A stretch of DNA of 64,000 nucleotides. Origin: Bacteroidota bacterium. GTDB lineage: Bacteria > Bacteroidota > Bacteroidia > Chitinophagales > Chitinophagaceae. This document shows positions 18,101 to 25,674 of this stretch, piece by piece. The DNA lies in contig VGFK01000002.1 of NCBI GenBank assembly GCA_016868895.1, positions 62,001-126,000 of the forward strand, given 5' to 3'. The notes beneath the pieces were generated by a model. The model was not told the DNA's origin, did not search any database, and saw only the letters and a list, made by a program, of their open reading frames with translations. How positions within the stretch are numbered: position 1 is the stretch's first letter; every line of letters starts with the position of its first letter. A program made the translations under genes and the position numbers.

Positions 18101-19487
18101 AATGGCCCTCAGCGATAGTTCCGGTGCTGAAGTGCAGCGACCTTTGGCCACAGTCGTTATTGGTGGATTGATTTCAGCAACATTGCTCACCCTTATTGTG
18201 CTTCCAATGTTATATGTTTGGGTAAGCAAGATGAAGCGAATGCCCCCTCGTGTTGGACTTTCTGCTCTGGTGTTGATCTGTGCGCCTTTTCTAACTAAGG
18301 CGCAGAGCACAACCTATGTTCCACTGTCTGTCGATTCAATTGTTGCGTACACTGAAAAAAATGCAGCTATCGTTCAGGTGGCAAGGCGAAAAATTTTAGC
18401 CAGTGAAGCGGCGGTCAAGCAGTACAGGGAAGTTTCACCCACTTCTGTTTTGATCGAATACGGGAAAATAAACAGCCTGTTCAACGACTCTAAATTTTCC
18501 TTTTCCCAGCCTCTTCAGTTGCCAGTAGTATACAGGCGACAAGAAGCTGCACAAGCTGCAGGTTTGCGAGTTGAACGTGCACAACAATCCGCCAACCTGG
18601 CCGATTATAAACTAGACATTCGAAAGACCTGTTATCAAATCATGGATCTTCAGCGTCGTTTCATGATTCTGCAAGAAATGGAAACGTTATTCAAAGAGTG
18701 GGAAAGGATAACGCAGGTGCAGCTGAAAGAAGGGGAGACCGCTCGTTCTGTTGCACAAGCCATCCGGCTTCAATCTGCGGATATGACACTTCAAAAGGAA
18801 CAGCTAGAAAACGATCGAATAGCACTAATCAATGATTTGCGTCAATCCACTAATTCGGAAGAACTTTTTTATCCTGTACTTACCAATGCATTTATTTCCA
18901 TTCAAACGACTCCTGACTTTTCTTTATCGCGGCATCCTCAGATTACTACCTCGTTGGAAAATATAGCAGCACGGAAAATGGATGTTGGGCTTGCCAAGTC
19001 GCGTTTGTCGCCGGAGTTCTCTTTTGGCTATCAAAGCCAAACTATCATCGGTTGGCAGTCGCCCGACGGAGAGAACATCAAGTACTTTGGAGCCGGCAAG
19101 CGGTTTGGTGTGGTAGAGTTCGGTCTGAATTTCCCTATATTTTCCAATACGCTCAAGGCTAAGATAAAATCGGCGGATTTGGAGCAACAAATCGCTGAAA
19201 TACAGCATGAGCAACTGGTCAGTACGTTTGATAATTATTATGTAAATGTCATCATCCGCTATATCCAGGCCAAAAAAGCCATTGATTATTATGAACGGGA
19301 TGGGCTAAAAACAGCCGATGATCTTTTTCGGCAAGCGGGTATTCGGCTAAAGGCTGGGGATATCAGTTATGCAGAGTGGATGTTATTGGTATCGCAATCC
19401 CTCCAGATAAAATTATCCTATGCTTCTGCCGTTCTTCAAATGCAATTGATCACAGCCGATTATCAGTATCTACAGGAAAAACAATGA
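15132..19487 (+). CDS. CusA/CzcA-type heavy-metal RND pump fused to a TolC-like outer-membrane channel
   Basis: A 1451-residue fusion. Residues 1 to about 1040 form an RND exporter of the heavy-metal subclass, which uses the proton gradient to expel Cu, Ag, Zn, Co or Cd. The TM4 signature DFGLIVDGAVIIVE (401-414) carries both aspartates and the glutamate of the proton relay at nearly the CzcA positions, and two periplasmic halves are visible. After the last TM helices comes a new hydrophobic segment (VGLSALVLICAPFLTKAQ) that looks like a retained signal peptide, cleavable after A1057. Residues 1060-1451 are a TolC-like channel with long coiled-coil helices. The fusion is known in Bacteroidota and is not an assembly fault. 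The stop overlaps the adaptor start as ATGA. Confidence 0.93.
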   Translation: MLNRIIHFSVKNKFIVLLCIIGWVVWGAVELLRLPMDALPDITSNQVQVITVSPTLGAMEVERLITFPIEQASSNIPGITEIRSISRFGLSVVTLVFQDDRDVYRCRQQVAERMSAIRSEIPPEAGSPELAPVTTGLGEIYQYVVKPKKGYEDRYNLTELRTIQDWIIRRQLLGTPGVADVSSFGGKLKQYEVAIEPGRIQSLGISLDQVYEALQKNNQNSGAAYIEKGPSLLFIRSEGMARSIEEIGNIRVAAAASGTPILIRDIAEVRIGSPIRYGALTYQDQGEVSGAVVLMLKGANASEVVKGIELRMRQIEKSLPEGVEIKTFLDRRKMVTRTLNTVKTNLLEGALIVLFVLIIFLGNFRAGLIVASVIPLAMLFAVGMMNVFGVSGNLMSLGALDFGLIVDGAVIIVEAVLCQLHIRKPGQAGLSQQEMDDTVIESSGRMMNAAVFGQFIILVVYIPILSLSGIEGKMFQPMAQTVIFALIGAFLLSVTYVPMISSWVIPKKSQQHFWFSERLMEAIQSGFQRLLKRLLLHPGKVIFIAAGFLVFSLFIAARLGGEFIPELEEGDFAVDARLMTGSSLQETINATQEAVHELKKFPEVTSIVTRIGASEIPTDPMPIEMTDIIINLKEKGLWTSATSYEELANKMSEAIAKVPRLSAGFQYPVQMRFNELIAGSKQDVVCKLFGENIDTLAKYASIIEKLIVQVEGAKDVFAERVTGLPQVVIRLKKDALAAYGFDVEQVNRTIRTAFAGEVAGKVYENERKFDLVVRFKKSSRDELTDLSTLILSTPSGKQVPLAQVADVIIEEGPNQIQREDAKRRITVGFNVRDRDVQSVVEDVRKRIDRSVSLPAGYYVQFGGQFENLTEAKNRLMIAVPVALLLIFLILYFSFGSVKYGLLIYTAIPLSAIGGILLLWLRDMPFSISAGIGFIALFGVSVLNGIVLISEFIRLEKQGNKDVWTIVLEGSVTRLRPVLMTAAVASLGFLPMALSDSSGAEVQRPLATVVIGGLISATLLTLIVLPMLYVWVSKMKRMPPRVGLSALVLICAPFLTKAQSTTYVPLSVDSIVAYTEKNAAIVQVARRKILASEAAVKQYREVSPTSVLIEYGKINSLFNDSKFSFSQPLQLPVVYRRQEAAQAAGLRVERAQQSANLADYKLDIRKTCYQIMDLQRRFMILQEMETLFKEWERITQVQLKEGETARSVAQAIRLQSADMTLQKEQLENDRIALINDLRQSTNSEELFYPVLTNAFISIQTTPDFSLSRHPQITTSLENIAARKMDVGLAKSRLSPEFSFGYQSQTIIGWQSPDGENIKYFGAGKRFGVVEFGLNFPIFSNTLKAKIKSADLEQQIAEIQHEQLVSTFDNYYVNVIIRYIQAKKAIDYYERDGLKTADDLFRQAGIRLKAGDISYAEWMLLVSQSLQIKLSYASAVLQMQLITADYQYLQEKQ

Positions 19488-20629
19488 GTATGGGAAAAAA
19501 TGCATGGATTGTTTTGAGTTCTATTCTTTTTGGGGGTTCTTGCTCCGATGCACCAGTCCAAAACGAAAAAGATACCGTAGCGTCAGTGGTCAATACAATT
19601 GAATTGACAACAGAGCAAATGGCTGGCTTAGGAATTCAATATGGGGATGTACAACAAGAACGCATGCGTTCGATCATAAAAGTATTTGGCAAAATTGATC
19701 TTCCTCCCCAGAATATAATTTCTGTCAATTTTCCACTTGGCGGGTTTTTAAAAAGTACCAAGCTGATACCGGGCATGCGGATCAAGAAGGGAGAAGTTCT
19801 GGCAATTATGGAAGATCAGTCCATTGTTCAGTTGCAGCAGGACTACCTCTCCAATGCCATTCGCTTGCATCAGGCCCAGCAAGAATACAGCCGTCAGAAA
19901 AATCTGTCAGCAGAAAATGCTGGTATTGTGAAGTCGCTTCAAAATGCAGAATCCGAGATGAAGGTTTTGTCGTATAGCGTCAAAGGATTGGAAGAGCGCT
20001 TGAAATTGATTGGAATAAATGTTGATGCGTTGAATGAGCAAACAATTTCTGGTCGTGTTGAAATCAAATCCACCATCAATGGGTATGTATCCAAAGTGTT
20101 TGTCAATACCGGAAAATATGTCCAGCCTACTGAAACGTTATTTGAATTGATTGATCCGGAAGATATTCATGCTGCCCTAACCATTTTTGAAAAGGATCTG
20201 CCCTACATCCGCGCTGGAAAAGAGGTCGAAATACGACTGATTGATGATCCTGCAAAAGTGTATTCAGGAGATGTTATTCTTGTCGACAGAGAAGTGGGAG
20301 ATGACCGAACAGCCACTGCCCATTGCCATTTTGACAATCGACCAGCACAGCTATTGCCAGGCATGTTGGTGTCTGCAGAGATCAGCGTGGAAAATCAATC
20401 GGCTACTGTTCTCCCTGAAACAGCGGTTGTTAAATCCGGCAATGATCAACTTGTTTTTGTAAAGAAAAGTGAGGGTCTTTTTGAAATCAAAAAAGTTCAA
20501 ACAGGAGTAGTGAGTCAAGGGAAAATTCAAATTCTCTCTGGCTTAGAAGATGTGCCTCCTGCTTCAATTGTCTACAATAAAGCTTACCAATTATTGGGCT
20601 CTTTCAAGAATAAGGGCGAAGATGAATAA
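19484..20629 (+). CDS. Periplasmic membrane-fusion protein of the metal RND pump (CusB/CzcB-like)
   Basis: A 381-residue adaptor that links the inner-membrane pump to the outer-membrane channel. The start is the ATG at 19484, overlapping the pump stop (ATGA). The N-terminus is hydrophobic and ends in GGSC, a weak lipobox, so it may be a lipoprotein. The order is membrane-proximal strand, lipoyl half (SVNFPLGGFLKSTKLIPGM), coiled-coil hairpin with many Gln and Glu (about residues 115-185), second lipoyl half (INGYVSKVFVNTGKYVQP), then beta-barrel domain (PEDIHAALTIFEKDLPYI). No His-rich metal tail is present, so the metal cannot be assigned. It is the last gene of the locus; its stop is 3 nt from the convergent gene. 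Confidence 0.92.
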   Translation: MSMGKNAWIVLSSILFGGSCSDAPVQNEKDTVASVVNTIELTTEQMAGLGIQYGDVQQERMRSIIKVFGKIDLPPQNIISVNFPLGGFLKSTKLIPGMRIKKGEVLAIMEDQSIVQLQQDYLSNAIRLHQAQQEYSRQKNLSAENAGIVKSLQNAESEMKVLSYSVKGLEERLKLIGINVDALNEQTISGRVEIKSTINGYVSKVFVNTGKYVQPTETLFELIDPEDIHAALTIFEKDLPYIRAGKEVEIRLIDDPAKVYSGDVILVDREVGDDRTATAHCHFDNRPAQLLPGMLVSAEISVENQSATVLPETAVVKSGNDQLVFVKKSEGLFEIKKVQTGVVSQGKIQILSGLEDVPPASIVYNKAYQLLGSFKNKGEDE

Positions 20630-20632
20630 GCA

Positions 20633-21829
20633 TTACTGCTCAAAGTAAGCCACGCTGCCGCCTACCCAGATTTTGTCTTTGTTGTAGCGAACTCCTATCA
20701 TTTTGCCCTTGCTCAGCCGTGCAAGATTATTGACTAGAATGGGGCGTTGCTCATGGTCTGGCCACAGGTACAACAATCGGATTTCTACTTTTGCAGGGCC
20801 ATCCGGAGTTTCAACGCAGTCGGCATAGCTAACTTTTTTTTGCAGTATCCAATGCTCTTTGTCCTCAATTCGTTCAACGTCTTCTACAGTTGGATCAATG
20901 ATCACCCCTTGTCCCGCAAATGAAAACAACGGCTTGAGCACATAGGATCCAAGATCTTTTGGCCATTCCTTGAACGTATTCAAAAATTCGGTTTTGGGAA
21001 TATTTTCGTCCTCTAAAAACGGCATCGTATACTTGGAAATTCTGTAAAACCAATGTGGGTGAGGCGCCCATTCCACCTGATACGGTTCGTTGAGGTTGAT
21101 GATGGGTCCTAATTCATGTTGCACTGCATTGAGTTCATCCCATATGATTCGGTTATAGATTCGTTTGATCACTTGTTCTCTCCCATCCCGTAGATAATAG
21201 AGTTGATTTTCCTTTGTAAAGACTTCTGTAATGCAGACGGGTCGAACACCTGTATAGGTTTCAGTAGCGTAAAAATCCACCCGAGTTTTTTGTTGATGTG
21301 GACGAATCTCAAGCAACACGACCTCTTCGGGTTGGTGATTTCCCAAAATGGTTTTTTTCAGCAGCTCTATGCACGTGCTTTTGGTGTATCCGTTGAAAAA
21401 ATGGTCGAACCCAGTTGGAATGGTAAAATGCTGTTCCAGGATTTCAGGGTAGAAAAGTTGTAAGCCATAAAGGGAAGGAAATCCCTGCATTTCGATCAGT
21501 GCGGGAAAAAGGCTCCCATCTTCGTGTCTGCAAATACCGTAATCAAAAACCAAAAATTGCGGATGGTCATTTTCTCCGGGAAGGAATTGATTCGAGGGTA
21601 TTGCCGGATCAGTTATGGACCTGAATTGATTGGAGCAGATCACATCTATGATGCGTTCACTGGTCCCAATCATGGCGTTTTTTAGTTGACGGTCGATGAA
21701 TACTGGTGTCTCTGCAACCCGAAAGTCAATTGCTCCTGGATAGCAGGCGTCAAGATCGTTCAAGAAGTTTGAATATGCCTCCTCGGTAAAACGATCGTTG
21801 AATGTTTTTCGAATAGATGGGATCATCAA
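20633..21829 (-). CDS. ATP-grasp-like protein of the amidoligase cluster, function unknown
   Basis: A 398-residue cytoplasmic protein whose last 110 residues look like the nucleotide half of an ATP-grasp enzyme: LKPLFSFAGQG (298-308) with K299 as the likely ATP lysine, hinge ILQKK (328-332), KVEIRLLYLW (347-356) and NNLARLSKG (367-375), giving the E and N positions that bind metal. The first 250 residues were not recognised; they contain FDYGICRHEDGS and EMQGFPSLYGLQLF. If active it would join a carboxylate to an amine through an acyl-phosphate. Its start overlaps the amidotransferase stop by 4 nt, so the two are coupled. It is last in the four-gene minus-strand unit. A catalytically dead relative is possible. 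Confidence 0.65.
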   Translation of the reverse strand: MMIPSIRKTFNDRFTEEAYSNFLNDLDACYPGAIDFRVAETPVFIDRQLKNAMIGTSERIIDVICSNQFRSITDPAIPSNQFLPGENDHPQFLVFDYGICRHEDGSLFPALIEMQGFPSLYGLQLFYPEILEQHFTIPTGFDHFFNGYTKSTCIELLKKTILGNHQPEEVVLLEIRPHQQKTRVDFYATETYTGVRPVCITEVFTKENQLYYLRDGREQVIKRIYNRIIWDELNAVQHELGPIINLNEPYQVEWAPHPHWFYRISKYTMPFLEDENIPKTEFLNTFKEWPKDLGSYVLKPLFSFAGQGVIIDPTVEDVERIEDKEHWILQKKVSYADCVETPDGPAKVEIRLLYLWPDHEQRPILVNNLARLSKGKMIGVRYNKDKIWVGGSVAYFEQ

Positions 21830-22671
21830 TTCAGGGTATTTGCGGATGGGGTGTCCAACGCTTCAATGGCTTGTGCGATGAAATTGGGTAAAATGACTTT
21901 GCTGGTGAGTTCGATTTTGTCCGGATCATTCAGGTGCTCCAGCATGGAGGCCCATTTGTTGAACCCGTGATTTTCGATCACCGTATTTTTTTTATCTTCT
22001 CGCTGCAGGTACATGCTCATGCCTTGTGCATCCGCTTCCGGATGGAATTGTGTGCCGACCATGTAAGGGTTAAACCGGATGGCCATTACAGCTCTTTCCA
22101 GAGGAACGTGGGGTCGTTCCTTTTCAATACAAAGGATTTCTCCACCTGCTTCCTGTATCTTTTTTTTATTGGTTTGTACCACCTGGAAGTCGCGACTGTC
22201 CACTCCATAAAATGGATCATTGAGTCCAGCGAAAATGGGATCAGTATTGGATAAAGCATGCAGCATGTGAATGGGAAATACACCAAATGCTGTCGATTTT
22301 CTTCGAATCACCTCTCCAATTTGAAAATAGCGACAGGCCATTTGAAAAGAGTGGCAAATAAAGAAAATGAATTTCTTTCGGGTGTTGAGCGGTTCATTGT
22401 TCCACTGATCAACTAGTGCAATCCATTTGAAATATGCATTTTCCCATTCGGTTCCCTTGCTTTCCAGGGGGCTACCTGGTCCGCCCGACGAAATGAAAAT
22501 ATCATGATCTACCGTAGGGATCTGCACGCTTTTTCGAACCTCAAATTCTTGTATGCTGATTCGATTGGGATAATGATTCTGTTGTGCTGCCAGAATAGAC
22601 CGAATGCAACGCATTCCTTCATTGGGCATGCCATCGTTCATGTCTAAAATCGCTATGCTGATCTTGCCCAT
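21826..22671 (-). CDS. Class I glutamine amidotransferase domain protein
   Basis: A 281-residue protein with the class I glutaminase fold. The triad is present: nucleophile C106 in FICHSFQ, and H210 and E212 in GTQFHPEAD. The usual GxCxGxQ elbow has lost both glycines, which is odd for a standard glutaminase and may mean a different amide substrate, or hydrolysis of a gamma-glutamyl bond. An oxyanion-type loop SSGGPGSP (61-68) is present. There is no synthetase domain in the same chain, so an ammonia acceptor enzyme, if any, must be one of the neighbouring ligases. It follows the GCS2-type ligase by 17 nt and overlaps the next gene by 4 nt. Confidence 0.85.
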   Translation of the reverse strand: MGKISIAILDMNDGMPNEGMRCIRSILAAQQNHYPNRISIQEFEVRKSVQIPTVDHDIFISSGGPGSPLESKGTEWENAYFKWIALVDQWNNEPLNTRKKFIFFICHSFQMACRYFQIGEVIRRKSTAFGVFPIHMLHALSNTDPIFAGLNDPFYGVDSRDFQVVQTNKKKIQEAGGEILCIEKERPHVPLERAVMAIRFNPYMVGTQFHPEADAQGMSMYLQREDKKNTVIENHGFNKWASMLEHLNDPDKIELTSKVILPNFIAQAIEALDTPSANTLN

Positions 22672-22688
22672 TTGTCAGCAAAATTACA

Positions 22689-23795
22689 TTAAAGCGGGGC
22701 AAGAAACATGGATTCTATATAGGCAGCGACGGATTTAAAGTCGCCTTTCTCATGATGCACCTGAAGCTGCCGATCCGCGCCGGTTCCGACCTCCAAGAGT
22801 TTGTGTATCGTTTTCAGGGCATCTCTGCATCCAAGATCATCCACAACATCGTCTACAAAATCCAGTAGTTCCAGAATGAGTGCACGGGTATTCACTTCCT
22901 GTTCTTTTCCAAAATCAATCAACTTGTCGTCAATGCCATAGCGTGAAGCCCTCCATTTGTTTTCGTTCACCAGTGCGCGCGGATAAATGATGAAGTTGAG
23001 ATTGGAGGCGCGAAGTTGGAATAATTTTACGCAGATGCATTGAAATAAAGCCGCAAATGCAACGCTTTCATCAACGGTCATGGGAACATCACAGATCCTG
23101 AATTCTACCGTTCCGTAAAACGGATGAACCCGAAGGTCCCACCATATTTTTTTTGCATTATCGATGCAATTTGTCTTGATCAGTAGATTGACATAGTTCT
23201 CATATGCGCTGTAGCTATCAAAATAGTCGGGGATTCCGGTCCGGGGAAACTTATCGAATACTTTTGTCCGGTAAGATTTGAATCCGGTGATCCTGCTTTC
23301 CCAAAAGGGAGAGTTGGTGCTCAGCGCGAATACATGCGGAAGAAAATAGCGGGCGGAATTGGCAATGTGAATAGCCATTTCTTTTGATGGCATGCCGACG
23401 TGCACATGTAGTCCAAAGATGAGGTTGGAACGAGCAGCATCCTGCATTTCGTTTACGATTTGCTGATACCGCACATGATCGGTGATGAGTTGTTGACGCC
23501 ACGTACTGAATGGGTGAGTTCCTGCAGCTCCGGTGCTGTATCCCAGCGAAACAGCAATATCCCGTATGGTTTTTCGGAGATGGAAAATATCGTCACGTGC
23601 CTCATCAATCGTGGCGCAGACGTCGGTGCCGACTTCCACGACAGCCTGATGCATTTCAGCTTTCACCTTTTCGCTGATGACTTTCTGGCCCTCTGCGACA
23701 ATTTTTTGCTCATGGCTGACCAATTCTTTACTGACCGGGTCCAGTACCATGTATTCTTCTTCGATGCCGACCGTAAAAATTTTATGATTGATCAT
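22689..23795 (-). CDS. GCS2-family carboxylate-amine ligase (YbdK-like)
   Basis: A 368-residue member of the glutamate-cysteine ligase 2 family, a glutamine-synthetase-like fold that forms amide bonds between a carboxylate (often glutamate) and an amine using ATP. Recognisable segments are TVGIEEEYMVLDP (metal glutamates), EVGTDVCATIDEAR, GLHVHVGMPS, RTGIPDYFDSY, WWDLRVHPFYGTVEFRICD and ENKWRASRYG. Length and motif order agree with YbdK/EgtA-like enzymes. YbdK has only weak glutamate-cysteine ligase activity in vitro, so the true substrate is open. It is the second gene of the cluster, 8 nt after the RimK-like ligase gene. Confidence 0.9.
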   Translation of the reverse strand: MINHKIFTVGIEEEYMVLDPVSKELVSHEQKIVAEGQKVISEKVKAEMHQAVVEVGTDVCATIDEARDDIFHLRKTIRDIAVSLGYSTGAAGTHPFSTWRQQLITDHVRYQQIVNEMQDAARSNLIFGLHVHVGMPSKEMAIHIANSARYFLPHVFALSTNSPFWESRITGFKSYRTKVFDKFPRTGIPDYFDSYSAYENYVNLLIKTNCIDNAKKIWWDLRVHPFYGTVEFRICDVPMTVDESVAFAALFQCICVKLFQLRASNLNFIIYPRALVNENKWRASRYGIDDKLIDFGKEQEVNTRALILELLDFVDDVVDDLGCRDALKTIHKLLEVGTGADRQLQVHHEKGDFKSVAAYIESMFLAPL

Positions 23796-23803
23796 GGCTC
23801 CAT

Positions 23804-24763
23804 TCAGGTTTTCAACGATTGTTGCTTGACGCTTTTCTTGATGTATTCCCCCCAGGATAAATTATCCGTTGTAGGATTAGCATGTTGTGCAATTTCAATT
23901 GCGTACGTGGCAGCTGTTTCTACTACCCATTCAAAATTTTCCTGTCCTACACTTTTTACATCCGCGTCCGGGGCCGGATTACAAAAATCAATCGCATAAG
24001 GGATTCCATCGCGCACGGCCAGTTCAACCGTATTGAAATCATAGCCCAGGTATTGATTGATTTTGAGAACAATCTCTTCCATGGTGCTCAGCAATTCTTT
24101 ACTGGGACGATGATCGGTCACATACCGAAGATGATGCGGATTACGGGGCTCATACGGCATGATGCGAACATGTTTTCTTCCAATGCAGTAACAGCGGTAG
24201 TATTCTTCAAATATGATTTCTTCTTGAAGCAGCATAACCAGTTGCCCGGTTTCAGCATGGCGCTCAAAGAATTCTTCCATGGAGTTCAATTTGTACACAT
24301 GCTTCCAGCCTCCACCTGCGAATGGTTTCATGTACGCAGGAAACCCGACATACTCGAATATTCCGTTCCAATCCAACGGATACGCCAGATTCGAAAACGA
24401 TTCTGACGATGTATCATCCGGTAATTCGCGGGATGGGAGGATGACGGTTTTGGGTACGGGCACACCGATTTTGGTGGCCAGTGCATTGTTGAAAAACTTT
24501 TCATCGGCGCTCCACCAAAATGGATTGTTGATGACTGCGGTCCCGCTGATGGCAGCATTTTTTAGAAAAGCGCGATAGAAGGGAACATCCTGAGAAATTC
24601 TGTCAATGATGACCGTGTATCCAGATGGTTCTCCTTGCGCGACTTTATCAATTTTAACGACCTCTGCTACAATGCCTTTTATTTTTTTATCATTGATGCG
24701 CTGAATAAATGCCTCTGGGAAGGACCGCTCTTTTCCAAACAGGATACCAATCTTTTTTGTCAT
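23804..24763 (-). CDS. ATP-grasp ligase (RimK-like), first gene of the amidoligase cluster
   Basis: A 319-residue ATP-grasp protein. Landmarks are an N-terminal Rossmann-like strand (KKIGILFGKERSFPEAF), the ATP lysine in AYMKPFAGGGWK (K146), the hinge LLQEEI (178-183) and the metal site VELAVRDGIPYAIDFCNPAPDAD with E247, D259 and N262. The Gly-rich lid GGGWKHVYKL is unusual in containing an aromatic residue. Enzymes of this group add amino acids or other amines to carboxylates; no specificity motif was recognised. The ATG at 24763 faces the divergent esterase gene; no exact -7 box was found for it. Confidence 0.85.
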   Translation of the reverse strand: MTKKIGILFGKERSFPEAFIQRINDKKIKGIVAEVVKIDKVAQGEPSGYTVIIDRISQDVPFYRAFLKNAAISGTAVINNPFWWSADEKFFNNALATKIGVPVPKTVILPSRELPDDTSSESFSNLAYPLDWNGIFEYVGFPAYMKPFAGGGWKHVYKLNSMEEFFERHAETGQLVMLLQEEIIFEEYYRCYCIGRKHVRIMPYEPRNPHHLRYVTDHRPSKELLSTMEEIVLKINQYLGYDFNTVELAVRDGIPYAIDFCNPAPDADVKSVGQENFEWVVETAATYAIEIAQHANPTTDNLSWGEYIKKSVKQQSLKT

Positions 24764-24833
24764 GGTTAAGTTGTTATCCCCAAATTATGAAAATTGGGAG
24801 AATTCTCTTCTCTCTTGGGCGGGTTGAATGCAT

Positions 24834-24841
24834 TATTTTTG
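24834..24841 (+). promoter_or_regulatory. -7 box placed for a near-leaderless esterase transcript
   Basis: TATTTTTG, then TCTGC, then the ATG at 24847. A TTG lies 16 nt upstream of the box, slightly closer than the canonical 19. The spacing supports this ATG as the start of the esterase gene. Confidence 0.5.
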
Positions 24842-24846
24842 TCTGC

Positions 24847-25674
24847 ATGTTCAGGCCCCAGCGTTTGCGTACTGCTTTTGAAACGCATCAAGTTCTATCG
24901 GTGCACCTCCAGCGAACGGTCCGGGTAGACCTCTACGTTCCAGTTAGGATGGAGCAGTTGGGACACATTGATCTGTTATTCATCAATGATGGACAAGACT
25001 TGCTGAAAATGGATTTTGATTCGCTGTATGTTGCTGTATCCACGAAACATCCACTGGTGGTTGTGGCACTGCATGCTGGATCCGAACGAAGAAGTGAATA
25101 CGGCGTGGCGGGTCGGCCCGATTATATGAACCGTGGCGACAAAGCCAAAGCATACCAACAGTTTGTTATCGAAGAAGTTTTTTTACTGCTGCATCGTGTT
25201 CTTCCGGGCAGAACCATTGGTCATCGTTGGTTGGCTGGATTTTCACTTGGTGGACTCAGCGCATTTGATTTGCTCATGGATGAACCTGAACTGTTTGATG
25301 CAGTAGGCGTCTTCAGCGGGTCCTTTTGGTGGAGATCCAAACCCCTGGAGGATGGATATGACGAGGAGCGCGACCGCATCATGCATGCAAAAATCCGAAG
25401 CAAACGTTTGCATGCTCATGTCCGGTTCTTTCTGGAAGCGGGACAATTGGATGAACAAGCGGACCGTAATAAAAATGGTATCATCGATTCAATCGACGAT
25501 ACCATGGGGATTATATATGAATTAGAGCGACTGGGATACAGTCGCTCTACTCAAATTTTCTATATTGAACTGGAAGACGGCGCACACGATATTGCAACAT
25601 GGGCCCGTGTCATGCCTCAGTTCATTCAATGGCTTATTTCACCGAAAATGGAACCTGCAGGTTCTCCCATTTGA
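24847..25674 (+). CDS. Alpha/beta-hydrolase of the esterase D / Fes family, in the amidoligase locus
   Basis: A 275-residue hydrolase without a signal peptide, so cytoplasmic. It has a YVP-type strand (VRVDLYVP), LLFINDGQDLL, the nucleophile S133 in AGFSLGGLSAF, and a C-terminal DGAHDIATWARVMPQFIQWL with the catalytic histidine. Relatives cleave esters of siderophores or acyl groups. An EF-hand-like calcium loop (DRNKNGIIDSIDD, D206 to D217) sits between the core and the histidine. The start at 24847 fits the homologous region and the -7 box; an upstream ATG at 24787 adds a hydrophobic stretch with no family match. It is divergent from the ligase genes and its 3' end overlaps the convergent DUF2911 gene by 41 nt. 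Confidence 0.82.
   Translation: MFRPQRLRTAFETHQVLSVHLQRTVRVDLYVPVRMEQLGHIDLLFINDGQDLLKMDFDSLYVAVSTKHPLVVVALHAGSERRSEYGVAGRPDYMNRGDKAKAYQQFVIEEVFLLLHRVLPGRTIGHRWLAGFSLGGLSAFDLLMDEPELFDAVGVFSGSFWWRSKPLEDGYDEERDRIMHAKIRSKRLHAHVRFFLEAGQLDEQADRNKNGIIDSIDDTMGIIYELERLGYSRSTQIFYIELEDGAHDIATWARVMPQFIQWLISPKMEPAGSPI

Noticed and set aside
15132-19487. Possible lost stop or assembly join between pump and TolC genes
   Set aside because: The same pump-channel fusion is widespread in Bacteroidota, and the frame is open with family-like sequence on both sides.
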